A stretch of 64,000 nt of DNA from Anaerolineae bacterium (GCA_017303635.1 JAFLCG010000011.1:62001-126000), one strand, 5' to 3'. Shown: positions 53,518 through 63,355, counted from the stretch's first letter. A program made the numbers and translations. The notes: generated from the letters alone by a model not told the origin.

Positions 53518-53598
53518 GGTTTCGGTTTACCCTTGGTTGCCGTCAATTTTGACGGCAGAATTGTATCGGAAAAGTGTTCCCGCGCCTACCTGTGCTGC

Positions 53599-56500
53599 CT
53601 ATTCAGCAGCAGGTTGATCAGGATTATCAAACGCCTCTAAATTACCTTCACCGACTACCGCCAGCAGGTCACGCCGCAGTTCATCACAATCCGATGTGGT
53701 GTGGTTTGGAAATTCCATCTTGAAACTGCTGCGCTTGTCCTCCACCACAATGCTGAAGCGATCTTGCCCTGGATAGGAGGTCAGGATGCCGTGTAGTCGC
53801 TTGAGTCGGCGCCGATCCGTGTCCGGGTCATCTGATCGTTTCATATAGATCATCAACCAGCGGGGCGGGGTTGGTCGCTCATCTTCGAGTATCAAATCAT
53901 CATCCTCCATGACCGCCATGGAGTCTGTACCCTCTTCATGCCAGGGGGCAGGTTGCCGACCATTGGCAATCGGCATCACTGCAGTAGCTACACCAACGGG
54001 CTCCAAGGCTGGGGTAGGGATGGCTGCTGCCCCTTGGGTTGCCGGGGCTATTGCCAGGGCTGCTGCCGGTTCAGGCACATCTTCAGTCCTGATAACCTCA
54101 CCGATTTCTTCATCAAAGGGGGCCGAGTCCGCTACCCAGTACGCCTCATCCGGTAAGTAATTGGGATTGAGGGGAGGCAAGTTGTTATTGGGATCGTCAG
54201 GCATGACGATATTGGCGTGTTCGCGCACGGCTTCGCAGATCAGTTGCAGGTCGCCGCGAGAGGTGTCCAGTTTGCCGCTGGCGATCAACACGCTGCTTTC
54301 TTGTACCAGATGACCGAACTTGGCCCATGTGCGTGGGAACAGCACCACATCCATAGCCCCGGCGCTGTCATGCCAGTCCTCAATGTGGGCAATGCCCATC
54401 ATGTCACCATTCTTGGTGGGGATCTTCCGCAGGGTGACGACCTCTCCGGCGACTAATCCACCCCTGCCATTGACGGCCGGGCCAGCTGCCTTGGCCTCGG
54501 CGATATCGACCGTGTTCGCGTGTTGGAGCAGGTGCCGCACCTTATCGGCAGGTCGACCACTGATATACAGCCCGAGCAGTTCCTTCTCGCCATCCAGCAG
54601 TTCACGGTCAGCCAGTTCAGGCAGTGGCGGGAGCTCGATTCCGCCTCCGATCCCGCCTTCGGCTACCCCGCCAAACATGCTCATCTGACCGATCTCTTTA
54701 GCCCGATGGTCATCGGCGCTGAAGCTCATCAGCCGATCCAGCGATTGCAGCAGTTGATTGCGGTTGCCAAACGCGGTCATCGCACCGACTTTGATGAGGC
54801 TTTCGAGTGTGCGCTTGCCGACCAGCCGCAGATCAACCCGGCGGCAGAAATCCTCCAGCGATTTGAAAATGCCGCCGCTTTCCCGTGCATCAATGATCGG
54901 TTGCAGGGCGGTCTCGCCCGCATTTTTGATGGCCGCCAGCCCAAAGCGAATACCCCGTTTTCCATCCGGCTGTTTTTGGATGTCAAAGTTGAGCGCGCTG
55001 TAGTTCACATCCGGCGGCAGAATCGGAATACCCAACCGTCGTGCTTCGCCCAGAAACGTCGTGATCTTGGCGATGTCGTCACTGTGAACGAACAGTAAGG
55101 CCGTCAGATACTCATGCGGATAATGACACTTCAGGAATGCCGTCTGGCAAGTGATGACCGCATAGTCTGCGGCATGGCTTTTATTGAAGCCATAGTTCGC
55201 AAAGAACTCGATATCATCGAAGATTTTGTTCGCTGAATCCAGATCAATACCATGCTCTGGACCACGTTCCAAGAAGATGTCTCGATGCTTTTTGAGGTCT
55301 TTTTCTTTCTTCTTGGATACAGCCCGCCGCATCAGATCAGCTTCACCAAGTTCGTAACCGAAAAGGCTTCCGGCTACTTGCATGAGCTGCTCCTGATAGA
55401 CGAAGATTCCCATTGTTTCTTCGAGGAAGGGAGCCATCAATTGATGACGATATTCAATCGGTTCCTCACCTCGCAGTCGCTTGTTATATAGCGGGATGAA
55501 GTCCATTGGACCCGGTCGATACAATGAGACCGCCGCGACGATATGCTCGAACTTTGTCGGGCGCATATCCCGTAGCATCTGCTGCATCCCGGTACTTTCA
55601 ACCTGGAAGACGCCCACTGTTTCGCCGCGCCCGATCATCTCAAAACTTTCTTTGAGTTGTTGGTCAGTTTTGGGATCGCCGGTGGGTCGGTAGGGCAGGT
55701 TATCCATCGTGTACTGGATATTGTGATGCTTGGTGACCAGTTCGCACGCCTTGCGGAAAATGGTCAGGGTAGAGAGACCCAGGAAGTCAATCTTCAGCAG
55801 CCCAATCTGCTCGCAGGTTTCCATCGGAAACTGCGTGACGGATTTCAGTGGACTTTCGCTCTCATCCTCACTCTTGGTCGGGCGGTGGAGTGGCAGATAT
55901 TCCACCAGCGGCTTATCCGCCACGATGATGCCTGCTGCATGGGTTGATGCATGCCGGCTGACACCTTGCAGCGTTTCCGCCGTGTCGATGATACGGCGAA
56001 TATCTCCATTCGTGTTGTACATCTGCTTGAGTTCTGCGTTTTCCTCCACATAGACCTTGACCGGCTTCGGTTTTGGCTCGGTGGGGATCAGTTTGGCGGC
56101 CTGGTTGACCAGTTCCAGCGGGACATTCAGGGCACGGCCAACATCCCGCACGGCTGCTTTTGCGCCCAGCGTACCGAAGGTGATGATGGCCGCGACCTTA
56201 TCCTCGCCGTACTTGCGTGCACAGTAGTCGATCATGTCGCTGCGCCGGTCATCCGGGAAGTCCATGTCAATATCGGGCATGGAGACGCGCCCCGGATTCA
56301 GGAAGCGTTCAAACAGCAGATTATTGAGAATCGGGTCGATGTTGGTAATGCCCAGCGAATAGGCCACCAGACTCCCGGCGCCGGAACCACGCACATTCCA
56401 CCAGATGTCCGCTTGTCGGGCGAATTGGCACAAATCCCACACGATCAGGAAGTAGGTGTCAAAGCCCATCGTGTGGATGATGTCCAGCTCACGGTCGATT

Positions 56501-57480
56501 CGAGCCGTCAATACAGAGTCGCTCGCCCGGTCGCCAAACCGCCAGCGGAGTCCTTTTTCGCACAGGTGGCGCAGATATGACCCTTCTTCAAATGGCTCCG
56601 GTACCGGGAAAACAGGCAGATGATAGCCCTTGGTATCCAGATTGACATCGCACATGTCAGCGATTTTGAGGGTATTGCTTAGGGCCTCCGGTGCTTCTGC
56701 TGCGAAGAACCGCGCCATCTCATCTTGTGAAGTCAGGTGATAGCTGGCATCGGACATCCGCAGACGGTCGGCATCACTCTTTAGCGCCCCGGTCTGGATA
56801 CACAGCAGCGTATCATGGGGGTCATAATCCTTGTCCATGACGTAATGGACGTCATTGGTTGCGACCAACGGTACACTTGAATGCCCGCTCTTGCGGTAGT
56901 CGAGCAGCCACTGGTTCAGCGTTTTGAGTTCCGGGATGTCGTGCTGCTGGAGCTCGAGATAGAAGTTATCTGGCCCGAAGACCTCTTGATACCAGCCAAT
57001 CTGCTCCCGTGCTTCCTCATCTTTGCCTTCCATGATGAGCGTCGGAATTTGCGCGGCCAGGCAACCAGAGGTCGCGATCAATCCTGCCGAATGTTGCTCC
57101 AGAATCTCCCGGTCAATGCGTGGCCGGTAGTAGTACCCATCCAGTTGTGCAGCGCTTGCCAGTTTGCACAGGTTTTTATATCCCTGCATGTCCCGCGCTA
57201 GCAGCAGCATATGATAGGGACGTTTGTCCAGCTTCGGATCACGGTCGCGCATGGAGCGGCGCGCCATATAGGCTTCCATACCGATGATGGGCTTGATCTC
57301 TGCCGCTTTGCAGGCACGGAAGAAGTTGATGACCCCGAACATGGCCCCATGATCGGTGATGGCCAGCGCCTTCATGTTGAGCTCTTTGGCGCGGTTGACC
57401 AGTCGGTCAATCTTGCTCAGACCATCGAGCAGTGAGAATTCAGTATGAACGTGCAGATGGACAAAATCGTGTTCGCACAT
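53599..57480 (-). CDS. dnaE: DNA polymerase III alpha subunit
   Basis: A 1293-residue replicative polymerase. Order: PHP domain (FVHLHVHTEFSLLDG, ITDHGAMFGV), polymerase active site with the catalytic triad in MPDIDMDFPDDRR (~residues 398-410), tandem fingers, helix-hairpin-helix, and an OB domain (GGLVAGEVVTLRKIPTKNGDMMG). It lacks an exonuclease insert, so it is DnaE rather than PolC. It is longer than the ~1160-residue E. coli protein because of an A/P-rich linker (~1150-1225) and a C-terminal domain of about 90 residues. The ATG gives a start directly before the PHP motif. Confidence 0.95.
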   Translation of the reverse strand: MCEHDFVHLHVHTEFSLLDGLSKIDRLVNRAKELNMKALAITDHGAMFGVINFFRACKAAEIKPIIGMEAYMARRSMRDRDPKLDKRPYHMLLLARDMQGYKNLCKLASAAQLDGYYYRPRIDREILEQHSAGLIATSGCLAAQIPTLIMEGKDEEAREQIGWYQEVFGPDNFYLELQQHDIPELKTLNQWLLDYRKSGHSSVPLVATNDVHYVMDKDYDPHDTLLCIQTGALKSDADRLRMSDASYHLTSQDEMARFFAAEAPEALSNTLKIADMCDVNLDTKGYHLPVFPVPEPFEEGSYLRHLCEKGLRWRFGDRASDSVLTARIDRELDIIHTMGFDTYFLIVWDLCQFARQADIWWNVRGSGAGSLVAYSLGITNIDPILNNLLFERFLNPGRVSMPDIDMDFPDDRRSDMIDYCARKYGEDKVAAIITFGTLGAKAAVRDVGRALNVPLELVNQAAKLIPTEPKPKPVKVYVEENAELKQMYNTNGDIRRIIDTAETLQGVSRHASTHAAGIIVADKPLVEYLPLHRPTKSEDESESPLKSVTQFPMETCEQIGLLKIDFLGLSTLTIFRKACELVTKHHNIQYTMDNLPYRPTGDPKTDQQLKESFEMIGRGETVGVFQVESTGMQQMLRDMRPTKFEHIVAAVSLYRPGPMDFIPLYNKRLRGEEPIEYRHQLMAPFLEETMGIFVYQEQLMQVAGSLFGYELGEADLMRRAVSKKKEKDLKKHRDIFLERGPEHGIDLDSANKIFDDIEFFANYGFNKSHAADYAVITCQTAFLKCHYPHEYLTALLFVHSDDIAKITTFLGEARRLGIPILPPDVNYSALNFDIQKQPDGKRGIRFGLAAIKNAGETALQPIIDARESGGIFKSLEDFCRRVDLRLVGKRTLESLIKVGAMTAFGNRNQLLQSLDRLMSFSADDHRAKEIGQMSMFGGVAEGGIGGGIELPPLPELADRELLDGEKELLGLYISGRPADKVRHLLQHANTVDIAEAKAAGPAVNGRGGLVAGEVVTLRKIPTKNGDMMGIAHIEDWHDSAGAMDVVLFPRTWAKFGHLVQESSVLIASGKLDTSRGDLQLICEAVREHANIVMPDDPNNNLPPLNPNYLPDEAYWVADSAPFDEEIGEVIRTEDVPEPAAALAIAPATQGAAAIPTPALEPVGVATAVMPIANGRQPAPWHEEGTDSMAVMEDDDLILEDERPTPPRWLMIYMKRSDDPDTDRRRLKRLHGILTSYPGQDRFSIVVEDKRSSFKMEFPNHTTSDCDELRRDLLAVVGEGNLEAFDNPDQPAAE

Positions 57481-57743
57481 AGTCCGCTTAAATCAAATGT
57501 TCTGATGATGAGAGCGATTATACACACGCCTCCGATGCCATACACGCATCAATTCACCAAAGTATGGCTCCATAAGGTGGACGAGTTATCAAAACAAGCC
57601 ATAATGAGTGGAGGGTACAGTTGGGTTGAGGTTGGTTGTGTTGGATTTTCTTAACGCTTTGTCCGCTAATTCCGGCGCTACACTGAAATTGGCACCGGAA
57701 TTGCCTGTCTTCACAGCACCACATCCTGACTGGGTCGCGCGAA

Positions 57744-59003
57744 TTGTCACTCCTTAAGCGCACTGTACTCATCATCGTCGCCATCATTCTATCGTCAACC
57801 GGACTGATGTTCCTCGCCTCACAGGTAATTCTGATGCCAAACGGCACAACAGCCGTTTCCCTTCAGGACAAATGGCTCGTTCTGCTGCTCACCTATGTCA
57901 TCATCGTCGGACTGAGCGGATTGGTCACGACGTTTGCCCTACGCCGCTATGTCTTCGACCGCATTGCCGCCATGAATGTCATTGTTGGAACCCTTCGCAA
58001 TACAGCCAGCCAATCCATCAAGAAAGTTCGAGTTCCACTGGAATACAACGATGAGCTGACCCAGCTTGGTCGTGATGTGAACGTCATCCTGGATACGATG
58101 GATAAAGCTTATGAGGACCTGCATCACCTCAATACCCGTCTGGAGTCCCGCGTCGAAGAACGAACTCGCAAACTACTGGAAGCCAATCAGCAGTTGGCTG
58201 CCGAAGTAGGTGAACATCGTCAGACACAGGTCAAGCTCACCCAGGCTCGGGATCAGGCGGTAGAGGCTCTCAACCTCCGCAATTGGATTCTCTCCAATGT
58301 CAGTCACGATGCCCGCACCCCCCTCAACGTCATCGGCCTTCGGGCGGAGATGATGAAGAAAGGGAAGGGCGGCTCCCTCACGCCCAAGCAAGTCGAAATG
58401 CTCGATAGCATCCTCATCAACTCGCAGCAGTTGATGGTCTTCTTTAACAATCTTCTGCAGGGGGCCAAAGCCCAATCCAGTACCATCAAGCTTCGCTATG
58501 GGCCTGTCAGCCCCGCCAGTCTCTTGGAGTCCGTTCGTAATATCAGCGGCCTGCTGGCAGAACGCAAAGGGCTCAAATTCTCGACCGAGATAGCCCCCAA
58601 CATGCCTATCCATATCGAAGGGGACTCGGAACGCCTGACTCAAGTGCTGACCAACTTGGTCGATAACGCCATCAAATTCACCGAAACCGGCTCGATTCAT
58701 GTGCGGGTCTACGCGCAGGACCCCTACTGGTTTATCCAGGTGGCGGATACGGGCGTGGGGATTACGCAGGAGGTTCTCCCACACATCTTTGAGGCTTTCT
58801 GGCAGGTCGATGGGTCGGCCACGCGGGAAGCCAATCGTGGGGTAGGTCTCGGACTCTCTATCGTCAAGCAGCTTGTTAATCTCATGGGTGGTGAGGTGCA
58901 TGTTGATAGTCAGCCCGGGCGCGGTACGATCTTTAAACTTGTCTTGCCGATGAAGGCTCCAGCCACAGAGGAAAATCCAGCTCATGCCGAACACCAGCCC
59001 TGA
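57744..59003 (+). CDS. Membrane histidine kinase with HAMP-like linker
   Basis: A 419-residue sensor kinase with two membrane helices (about residues 6-30 and 45-65), only about 15 residues between them, a HAMP-like linker and a coiled coil (~110-170). HisKA has H in NVSHDARTPLNVIG (~residue 193). The HATPase domain (~295-405) has LTNLVDNAIKFTETG, VADTGVGI and RGVGLGLSIVKQLV. With almost no external domain it probably senses the membrane or a partner. The start is TTG with no clear ribosome-binding site. Its end overlaps the receiver gene by 20 bases. Confidence 0.9.
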   Translation: MSLLKRTVLIIVAIILSSTGLMFLASQVILMPNGTTAVSLQDKWLVLLLTYVIIVGLSGLVTTFALRRYVFDRIAAMNVIVGTLRNTASQSIKKVRVPLEYNDELTQLGRDVNVILDTMDKAYEDLHHLNTRLESRVEERTRKLLEANQQLAAEVGEHRQTQVKLTQARDQAVEALNLRNWILSNVSHDARTPLNVIGLRAEMMKKGKGGSLTPKQVEMLDSILINSQQLMVFFNNLLQGAKAQSSTIKLRYGPVSPASLLESVRNISGLLAERKGLKFSTEIAPNMPIHIEGDSERLTQVLTNLVDNAIKFTETGSIHVRVYAQDPYWFIQVADTGVGITQEVLPHIFEAFWQVDGSATREANRGVGLGLSIVKQLVNLMGGEVHVDSQPGRGTIFKLVLPMKAPATEENPAHAEHQP

Positions 59004-59391
59004 ACTTCAAGAGCGTCGCGTTCTGGTGATTGAAGATAATCTGGAGTTGGCCGAGATCTTTGCCGATGTCCTGAGCGATAGCGGCTTTGTGGTGGATATC
59101 ATCCACGATGGTCAGGATGCGCTCGATTGGCTCAATGATGAACACGGGATGTTGCCGGACATCATAACCCTGGATATGCACCTGCCGCGTGTCTCCGGCG
59201 ATACGATCCTCAAACATATCCGTTCGACTGGGCGCTTGGCAAACATGACTGTTGTGGTGATCACCGCTAACCCGATATTGGGGGACATGATCGACCCATT
59301 GGCGGATATGGTCCTGCTCAAGCCGGTCAGCTATGACCAGGTGAGCACCCTCGTTGACCGCCTCGCCATCCGCTATTCGCCTGATGCCTAA
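58984..59391 (+). CDS. Stand-alone response regulator receiver
   Basis: A 135-residue CheY-like protein with E17/D18 (VIEDNLE), phosphoacceptor D64 (IITLDMHLPRVSG), a threonine in VVITANPI and K in LLKPVS. No output domain is present. It overlaps the kinase gene and is its obvious partner. It precedes mutM by about 90 bases. Confidence 0.92.
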   Translation: MPNTSPELQERRVLVIEDNLELAEIFADVLSDSGFVVDIIHDGQDALDWLNDEHGMLPDIITLDMHLPRVSGDTILKHIRSTGRLANMTVVVITANPILGDMIDPLADMVLLKPVSYDQVSTLVDRLAIRYSPDA

Positions 59392-59480
59392 AACCCTATT
59401 CACGCCCATCACGATTTTCAGGTATGCTTGAAAATACGCGTAGGGTGCCAGATCTGGTATCCATGAAATAGGGATTCTCC

Positions 59481-60311
59481 ATGCCCGAACTGCCTGAAGT
59501 CGAAACCGTCGTCCGCGGTCTTCGCCGACCCTTAGTGGGTCAGCAGATTATCGCGGTCGAATACGAAAAATCGAGTGTGATCCGCAGGCCGTCACCTGAT
59601 GAATTTATGGCCCGTGTGACCGGCCAGCGAGTCTTGTCCATCAACCGCCGTGCCAAGTACATCCTTTGTCAACTGGAAGACGGTATTCTGGCCGTTCACC
59701 TCAAGATGACGGGTCGGCTCTACGTGGCTGACCAACCTGCCACTGAAGAATCGGGCGTCGATCGTTGGGTCAGGATTCTATTTCGTCTGGCGAACGGACA
59801 AACGCTCTACTTCTCCGATGCGCGTCGCTTCGGGGGCGTGTTCTATATCCATGACATTGCCGAGATTGCGCCAAATCTTGGCCCGGAACCGCTTGAAGAC
59901 AACTTCACCCCTGCCGTACTGACCGAGCGTTTGAACGGGCGGAACCGCCAGATTAAGGCGCTGCTGCTCGAACAGTCTTTTATCGCGGGTGTCGGCAATA
60001 TCTATGCGGACGAAAGCCTCTTTGCCGCCAAAATCCACCCGCTCCGCCGCGCCGACACCCTCACCAAAGCCGAGATCAAACGCCTTCATGGGACCATCCG
60101 TGATGCTCTTAACAGCGGCATCCAGCACGAAGGGGCCAGCATCAACTGGTACCGCAAACCCGATGGCACCACAGGCGAATCGCAGGATCACTTTGCCGTC
60201 TATGATCGGGAAGGGGAACCGTGCCTGCGATGCGGTGCGCCCATCGTCAAAATCCGGGTAGCCCAGCGTGGTACCCACTTTTGCCCTCACTGTCAGCCGG
60301 AGCGTGCCTAA
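59481..60311 (+). CDS. mutM: Formamidopyrimidine-DNA glycosylase
   Basis: A 276-residue base-excision repair enzyme that removes 8-oxoguanine and formamidopyrimidines. The catalytic N-terminus PELPEVETVVRGL (P2, E3) is intact, with the lysine in RAKYILCQL, the H2TH region (~residues 150-220, QSFIAGVGNIYADE) and a zinc finger CLRCGAPIVKIRVAQRGTHFCPHC at the end. The length is normal. The stop overlaps the ATG of the next gene (TAATG). Confidence 0.97.
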   Translation: MPELPEVETVVRGLRRPLVGQQIIAVEYEKSSVIRRPSPDEFMARVTGQRVLSINRRAKYILCQLEDGILAVHLKMTGRLYVADQPATEESGVDRWVRILFRLANGQTLYFSDARRFGGVFYIHDIAEIAPNLGPEPLEDNFTPAVLTERLNGRNRQIKALLLEQSFIAGVGNIYADESLFAAKIHPLRRADTLTKAEIKRLHGTIRDALNSGIQHEGASINWYRKPDGTTGESQDHFAVYDREGEPCLRCGAPIVKIRVAQRGTHFCPHCQPERA

Positions 60312-61249
60312 TGCCCGAACTCATCCTCGCCCAGATTGATAGCGGCATCGGTGATTTTTTTGCCCAGCCTTTTGTCTCGACAGCATTGGCTGCCATCTGT
60401 CTGCTCGGTCTGCTGTTGGTAGGGGTGGTCATTTTGCTGGTCTACTTACGCAGCCGGGGAATTGGCCTCTTGGGCGGTACGCGCACTCCAGCAGCCGCAG
60501 CCCCTGCAGATGAAGCCGATATGCCTGAACTTGCAGCCCTCGTGAGTCCGACGCCTGCGCCTGCCGATTATGCGCCGGTACGTGCCCTTCGCAAAGGGAC
60601 CTTCACGGTCACCCCGGCCGATGGCGCTGCGACCGAAGCGGTTGAAGTCCTGACGGTCTTGCGCGATGTGGTTGACGGGCGCTTACTCGTCCAGATTGGG
60701 GATAAGACTCTGTTGAACCCGGCGCAGGATTCCGTCTTTAATGAGCGTCTGCAAAAAGTCCTGCGCGAACTTGTTGTGTCGGATACCAATCCACCGGCTC
60801 TGTCCGTCCAGACTCCTGTCGCACCGCCTCCGGTCGCTCCGGTTGTGCAAGCGTCTGAAGAAGAGGCGCTGCCGTTGCCGGAGTCCCTGCTACCCCCCGT
60901 TTCTACGCCTCGGTCTGCCTCGTCGGCCAATCGTGCGCCTGCCCCTGGTGTCCTGCCCAGCTTCAAGCTCGATGATGTGCCGCTGGAAAGGCCGCAGCGC
61001 GGTAAAAAATACACGCCGAAGCCCGTACCCGAACTCAACATCGCGAGTGCGATCGAAACCTTTATCCAGTTTAAGTTAGCTAATCTGGGATTATTCCCAG
61101 GGCGCAGTATCCATGTTCTGCCTGCGCCGGATGGAGGGGTTCGCATCGAAGTTGATGGACAATCCTTCGATGCAGTCGGGGATGTGAGCGACATCGCGGT
61201 CCGCGAATTTCTCGCTGCCAGTGTTCAGGAATGGCAAGACCAGCACTAG
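60311..61249 (+). CDS. Membrane-anchored protein of unknown function
   Basis: A 312-residue protein with one membrane segment (about residues 19-42), an A/P-rich stretch (~60-90), a strand-rich block (~95-150), a second P-rich disordered region (~155-230) and a conserved-looking C-terminal domain (~245-310). The C-terminal domain includes FIQFKLANLGLFPGRSIHVL and VDGQSFDAVGDVSDIAVREFL. No family is recognised. The start at 60311 is chosen for its coupling with the mutM stop; an upstream in-frame ATG lies inside mutM. Confidence 0.75.
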   Translation: MPELILAQIDSGIGDFFAQPFVSTALAAICLLGLLLVGVVILLVYLRSRGIGLLGGTRTPAAAAPADEADMPELAALVSPTPAPADYAPVRALRKGTFTVTPADGAATEAVEVLTVLRDVVDGRLLVQIGDKTLLNPAQDSVFNERLQKVLRELVVSDTNPPALSVQTPVAPPPVAPVVQASEEEALPLPESLLPPVSTPRSASSANRAPAPGVLPSFKLDDVPLERPQRGKKYTPKPVPELNIASAIETFIQFKLANLGLFPGRSIHVLPAPDGGVRIEVDGQSFDAVGDVSDIAVREFLAASVQEWQDQH

Positions 61250-61269
61250 CGAGATCAGAAGAAGTAATT

Positions 61270-61354
61270 AGGACTTACGCAAAACACTGCATGATGTAGG
61301 GGCGCACGGCTGTGCGCCCGCCTGCAACGATCTTAAACGTTTGGCGCAAGTCCT
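61270..61354. repeat. MITE-like element with GGACTTACGC ends
   Basis: An 85-base element flanked by imperfect terminal inverted repeats AGGACTTACGCAAA (61270-61283) and TTGGCGCAAGTCCT (61341-61354), 12 of 14 positions matching. Ends of this kind (GGACTTACGCA) are widespread in insertion sequences. It contains an inner GGGCGCAC / GTGCGCCC hairpin (61300-61319) of the dispersed palindrome family. Confidence 0.5.
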
Positions 61355-61412
61355 CGGCCGAAGACCTGCGCTTGAAAAAGGCCGGGGTGAGGTTCCGTCC
61401 TTCGCGATTAAC

Positions 61413-62357
61413 CTACCGAATTCCCAGGACCGCGTTCGAGAGCTTCTGCTGGACTTTGCGGCTGTTGAAACGAGACCACGCTTCGGCAAAGCGCCCGCTT
61501 AACTCGGCCTCGCTGCTATCCAGCCACGCCAGGTAGGCTTCCACCCCTTCACCCTGATAGTCTTCCAGCCGACCACGGGCTGTGGCAATGTCATTCAGAT
61601 TGCCGAGGATGTCTTGCAAATCCTTCAGGTCACCAATGAAGCCTTCAATCTGGGTGCCGAGTACACCTTCAAACAGGGATACCGTATAGCGTAGCCGTTT
61701 GAATTCAATCCGTAGGCTGTGTAAGGTGGTGGCGCTGGGTTCTGCCAGGGCGCTCTCATAGGCTCGGACGGCCGCCAGGCGATTGTAAACCGTTGCTGGG
61801 AGCAGATGTCGGACCTGAACCGGCTCCACCGTATCTTTGTCTGTCGCTTTTTCTGGTTTAGGTGTTTCAGTCAGGAAGTTGCTGAAGTCCTTCACAAAAC
61901 GTCGATAGGCTTTGCTGTCCAGCGTCTCAACCAGACGTTCGCGGGCCTCGCTGCGCTGAGCCTCCAGATCATCAATGACGGTCTGTAGATCAGCTTGCTG
62001 TTCCGCGCTCACTTGCTCCTGAAACGTGTGCAGATCGGCCAGGAACACATCCAGATCGCGTACATCGCCCAGTGCCCAGGCCAGTTGTTGTAGTTCACCG
62101 TTGAACCGCCGGACATCTTTTGCTTTGAAGTACGGCTTTAGCAGGCGGAAGACACTCCGCATCCGTCGGATGGCTACCCGCATATCATGTACTTCTTCTG
62201 GGTCTTCCCCCAGCCGACTGCCTTCCTCATGTTTGAGCATCCGGATCAATTCGCTCAGCAGGACTTTTCGCCCGGCATCTGCCATGCTGTCGGTGGCCTC
62301 CAGATTGGCTATCGCGGGTTGTAATTGTTCAATGCGTTCGAGAGTGGAGAGTGCCAT
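61413..62357 (-). CDS. CHAD-domain protein
   Basis: A 314-residue soluble helical protein with the CHAD signature of conserved histidines and basic residues: EDPEEVHDMRVAIRRMRSVFRLLKPYF (about residues 50-76), LGDVRDLDVFLADL, and LHSLRIEFKRLRYTVSLFEG (~residues 211-230). CHAD domains bind polyphosphate. No CYTH domain is fused, and there is no adjacent polyphosphate kinase gene. The gene is convergent with the membrane protein gene, with the MITE-like repeat between. Confidence 0.92.
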   Translation of the reverse strand: MALSTLERIEQLQPAIANLEATDSMADAGRKVLLSELIRMLKHEEGSRLGEDPEEVHDMRVAIRRMRSVFRLLKPYFKAKDVRRFNGELQQLAWALGDVRDLDVFLADLHTFQEQVSAEQQADLQTVIDDLEAQRSEARERLVETLDSKAYRRFVKDFSNFLTETPKPEKATDKDTVEPVQVRHLLPATVYNRLAAVRAYESALAEPSATTLHSLRIEFKRLRYTVSLFEGVLGTQIEGFIGDLKDLQDILGNLNDIATARGRLEDYQGEGVEAYLAWLDSSEAELSGRFAEAWSRFNSRKVQQKLSNAVLGIR

Positions 62358-62535
62358 GCTTGCTCCTCCAGGAGCTTTCTAACAGTACCTTACTAAATCG
62401 GGTTTAGTTTAACAAAGATCGTCATTGTGTTAAGTAATCGTAGGTTAATCTTAAACTTGTTAACGGTATAACACGAATCATACGATTGATGGCTGATAGA
62501 ATTAGGTGCGAATCCCGCGCCTGAGTGGTTAGGTC

Positions 62536-62588
62536 GTAGGGACGCGCCGCTGCGCATCCGGTGTAGGGACGCCATAAATGGCGTCCGT
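62536..62588. repeat. Two GTAGGGACGC palindromes
   Basis: The first (62536-62559) is GTAGGGACGCG with TGCGCATCC. The second (62563-62588) is a cleaner palindrome, GGACGCCAT / ATGGCGTCC with a 2-base centre. Both resemble the GTAGGGGCG palindromes elsewhere in this window. Confidence 0.65.
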
Positions 62589-62661
62589 CCTCGTCTTTAT
62601 CCCCTTCCGGCCCTGTCTGACCCCTTGTGATTATAAGTATCAAATTTGCCTTCAGGATTTG

Positions 62662-62690
62662 CTGACCATCAGCCAAAACTGTGCTATGCT
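62662..62690 (+). promoter_or_regulatory. Candidate promoter for the small gene at 62.75 kb
   Basis: CTGACC and TATGCT with a 17-base spacer, about 58 bases before an ATG that has GGGAGG as ribosome-binding site. Confidence 0.4.
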
Positions 62691-62747
62691 CTGCCTTAAG
62701 TGAGCTACTGAAAAAGAGGTTGTTTGACAAATTAGGGAGGCATCAAA

Positions 62748-62978
62748 ATGGATAAGGGACGCGATCTCAACGGTCTGTTGAATTGCAATGGACGGTGTGT
62801 CGGGGCAGAAGCCTATCACCCCTACCGCTCGGAAAGTGTAATGCGCATGACCATGCCAGTTGTCCCTCCGCCTGCTGCTCAACCCCGTCCGAACCGCCTG
62901 CTTTCACTCTTTCGCCAACTCATCACCCAACGGGACTCCCTCAAGGATCAATCGGCATGGAGCAATGGGAATACCTGA
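62748..62978 (+). CDS. Small hypothetical protein
   Basis: A 76-residue open frame. A GGGAGG site 8 bases before the ATG and a promoter-like sequence upstream suggest translation. The protein has two cysteines near the start (NCNGRC), a proline-rich middle and a basic helix (LLSLFRQLITQRDSL). No family is recognised. Its end overlaps the next gene by 22 bases. Confidence 0.45.
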   Translation: MDKGRDLNGLLNCNGRCVGAEAYHPYRSESVMRMTMPVVPPPAAQPRPNRLLSLFRQLITQRDSLKDQSAWSNGNT

Positions 62979-63253
62979 CGACGTTTCTTCGTGCAGATGC
63001 GCAGACTGAGGAAGCCAAAGCCTTTCTCAGTCGGTACCGACCAGAATGGAAGAATCCCCCGCGCTATGCCGCCGAGTCGCTCATGCCTCAGTTGGATGAG
63101 CTTGGTGGGCTGGGTTGGGAACTCGTCCACATGGAGCCGGTGGCACAGGTTGGCCGCAATGGCGATGTCCTGCTTCCAGGTGGTGGCGCGGGTGAATGGA
63201 GCCATACCTATTTCTGTGTCTTGAAGCGTCGCAAGCCCTACGCTAGCTCCTAG
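62957..63253 (+). CDS. Small hypothetical protein, DUF4177-like
   Basis: A 98-residue soluble protein that opens with MEQWEYLTTFL and has LGGLGWELVHMEPVA in the middle and HTYFCVLKRRK at the end, the general W-E-Y ... LN.LG.EGWELV ... FKR pattern of DUF4177-like proteins. The ATG at 62957 is chosen because the WEY opening is normally at the N-terminus. It overlaps the preceding small gene. Confidence 0.65.
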   Translation: MEQWEYLTTFLRADAQTEEAKAFLSRYRPEWKNPPRYAAESLMPQLDELGGLGWELVHMEPVAQVGRNGDVLLPGGGAGEWSHTYFCVLKRRKPYASS

Positions 63254-63355
63254 CGCTTGGTGACTCTGAAATCCTCTGGCCTTAATAGGGTAGGTAGTAC
63301 GATCTTGCATCGTAGCCTGATCGTCGTCTATCTGTCGTGAACCCGCCTGAAAAAT

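Larger units (their letters stand above)
62358..62747. other. Intergenic repeat-bearing region
   Basis: A 390-base gap with two GTAGGGACGC palindromes (62536-62559 and 62563-62588) and a candidate promoter (CTGACC at 62662-62667, TATGCT at 62685-62690, 17-base spacer). The rest is AT-rich, with no gene seen. Confidence 0.6.
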
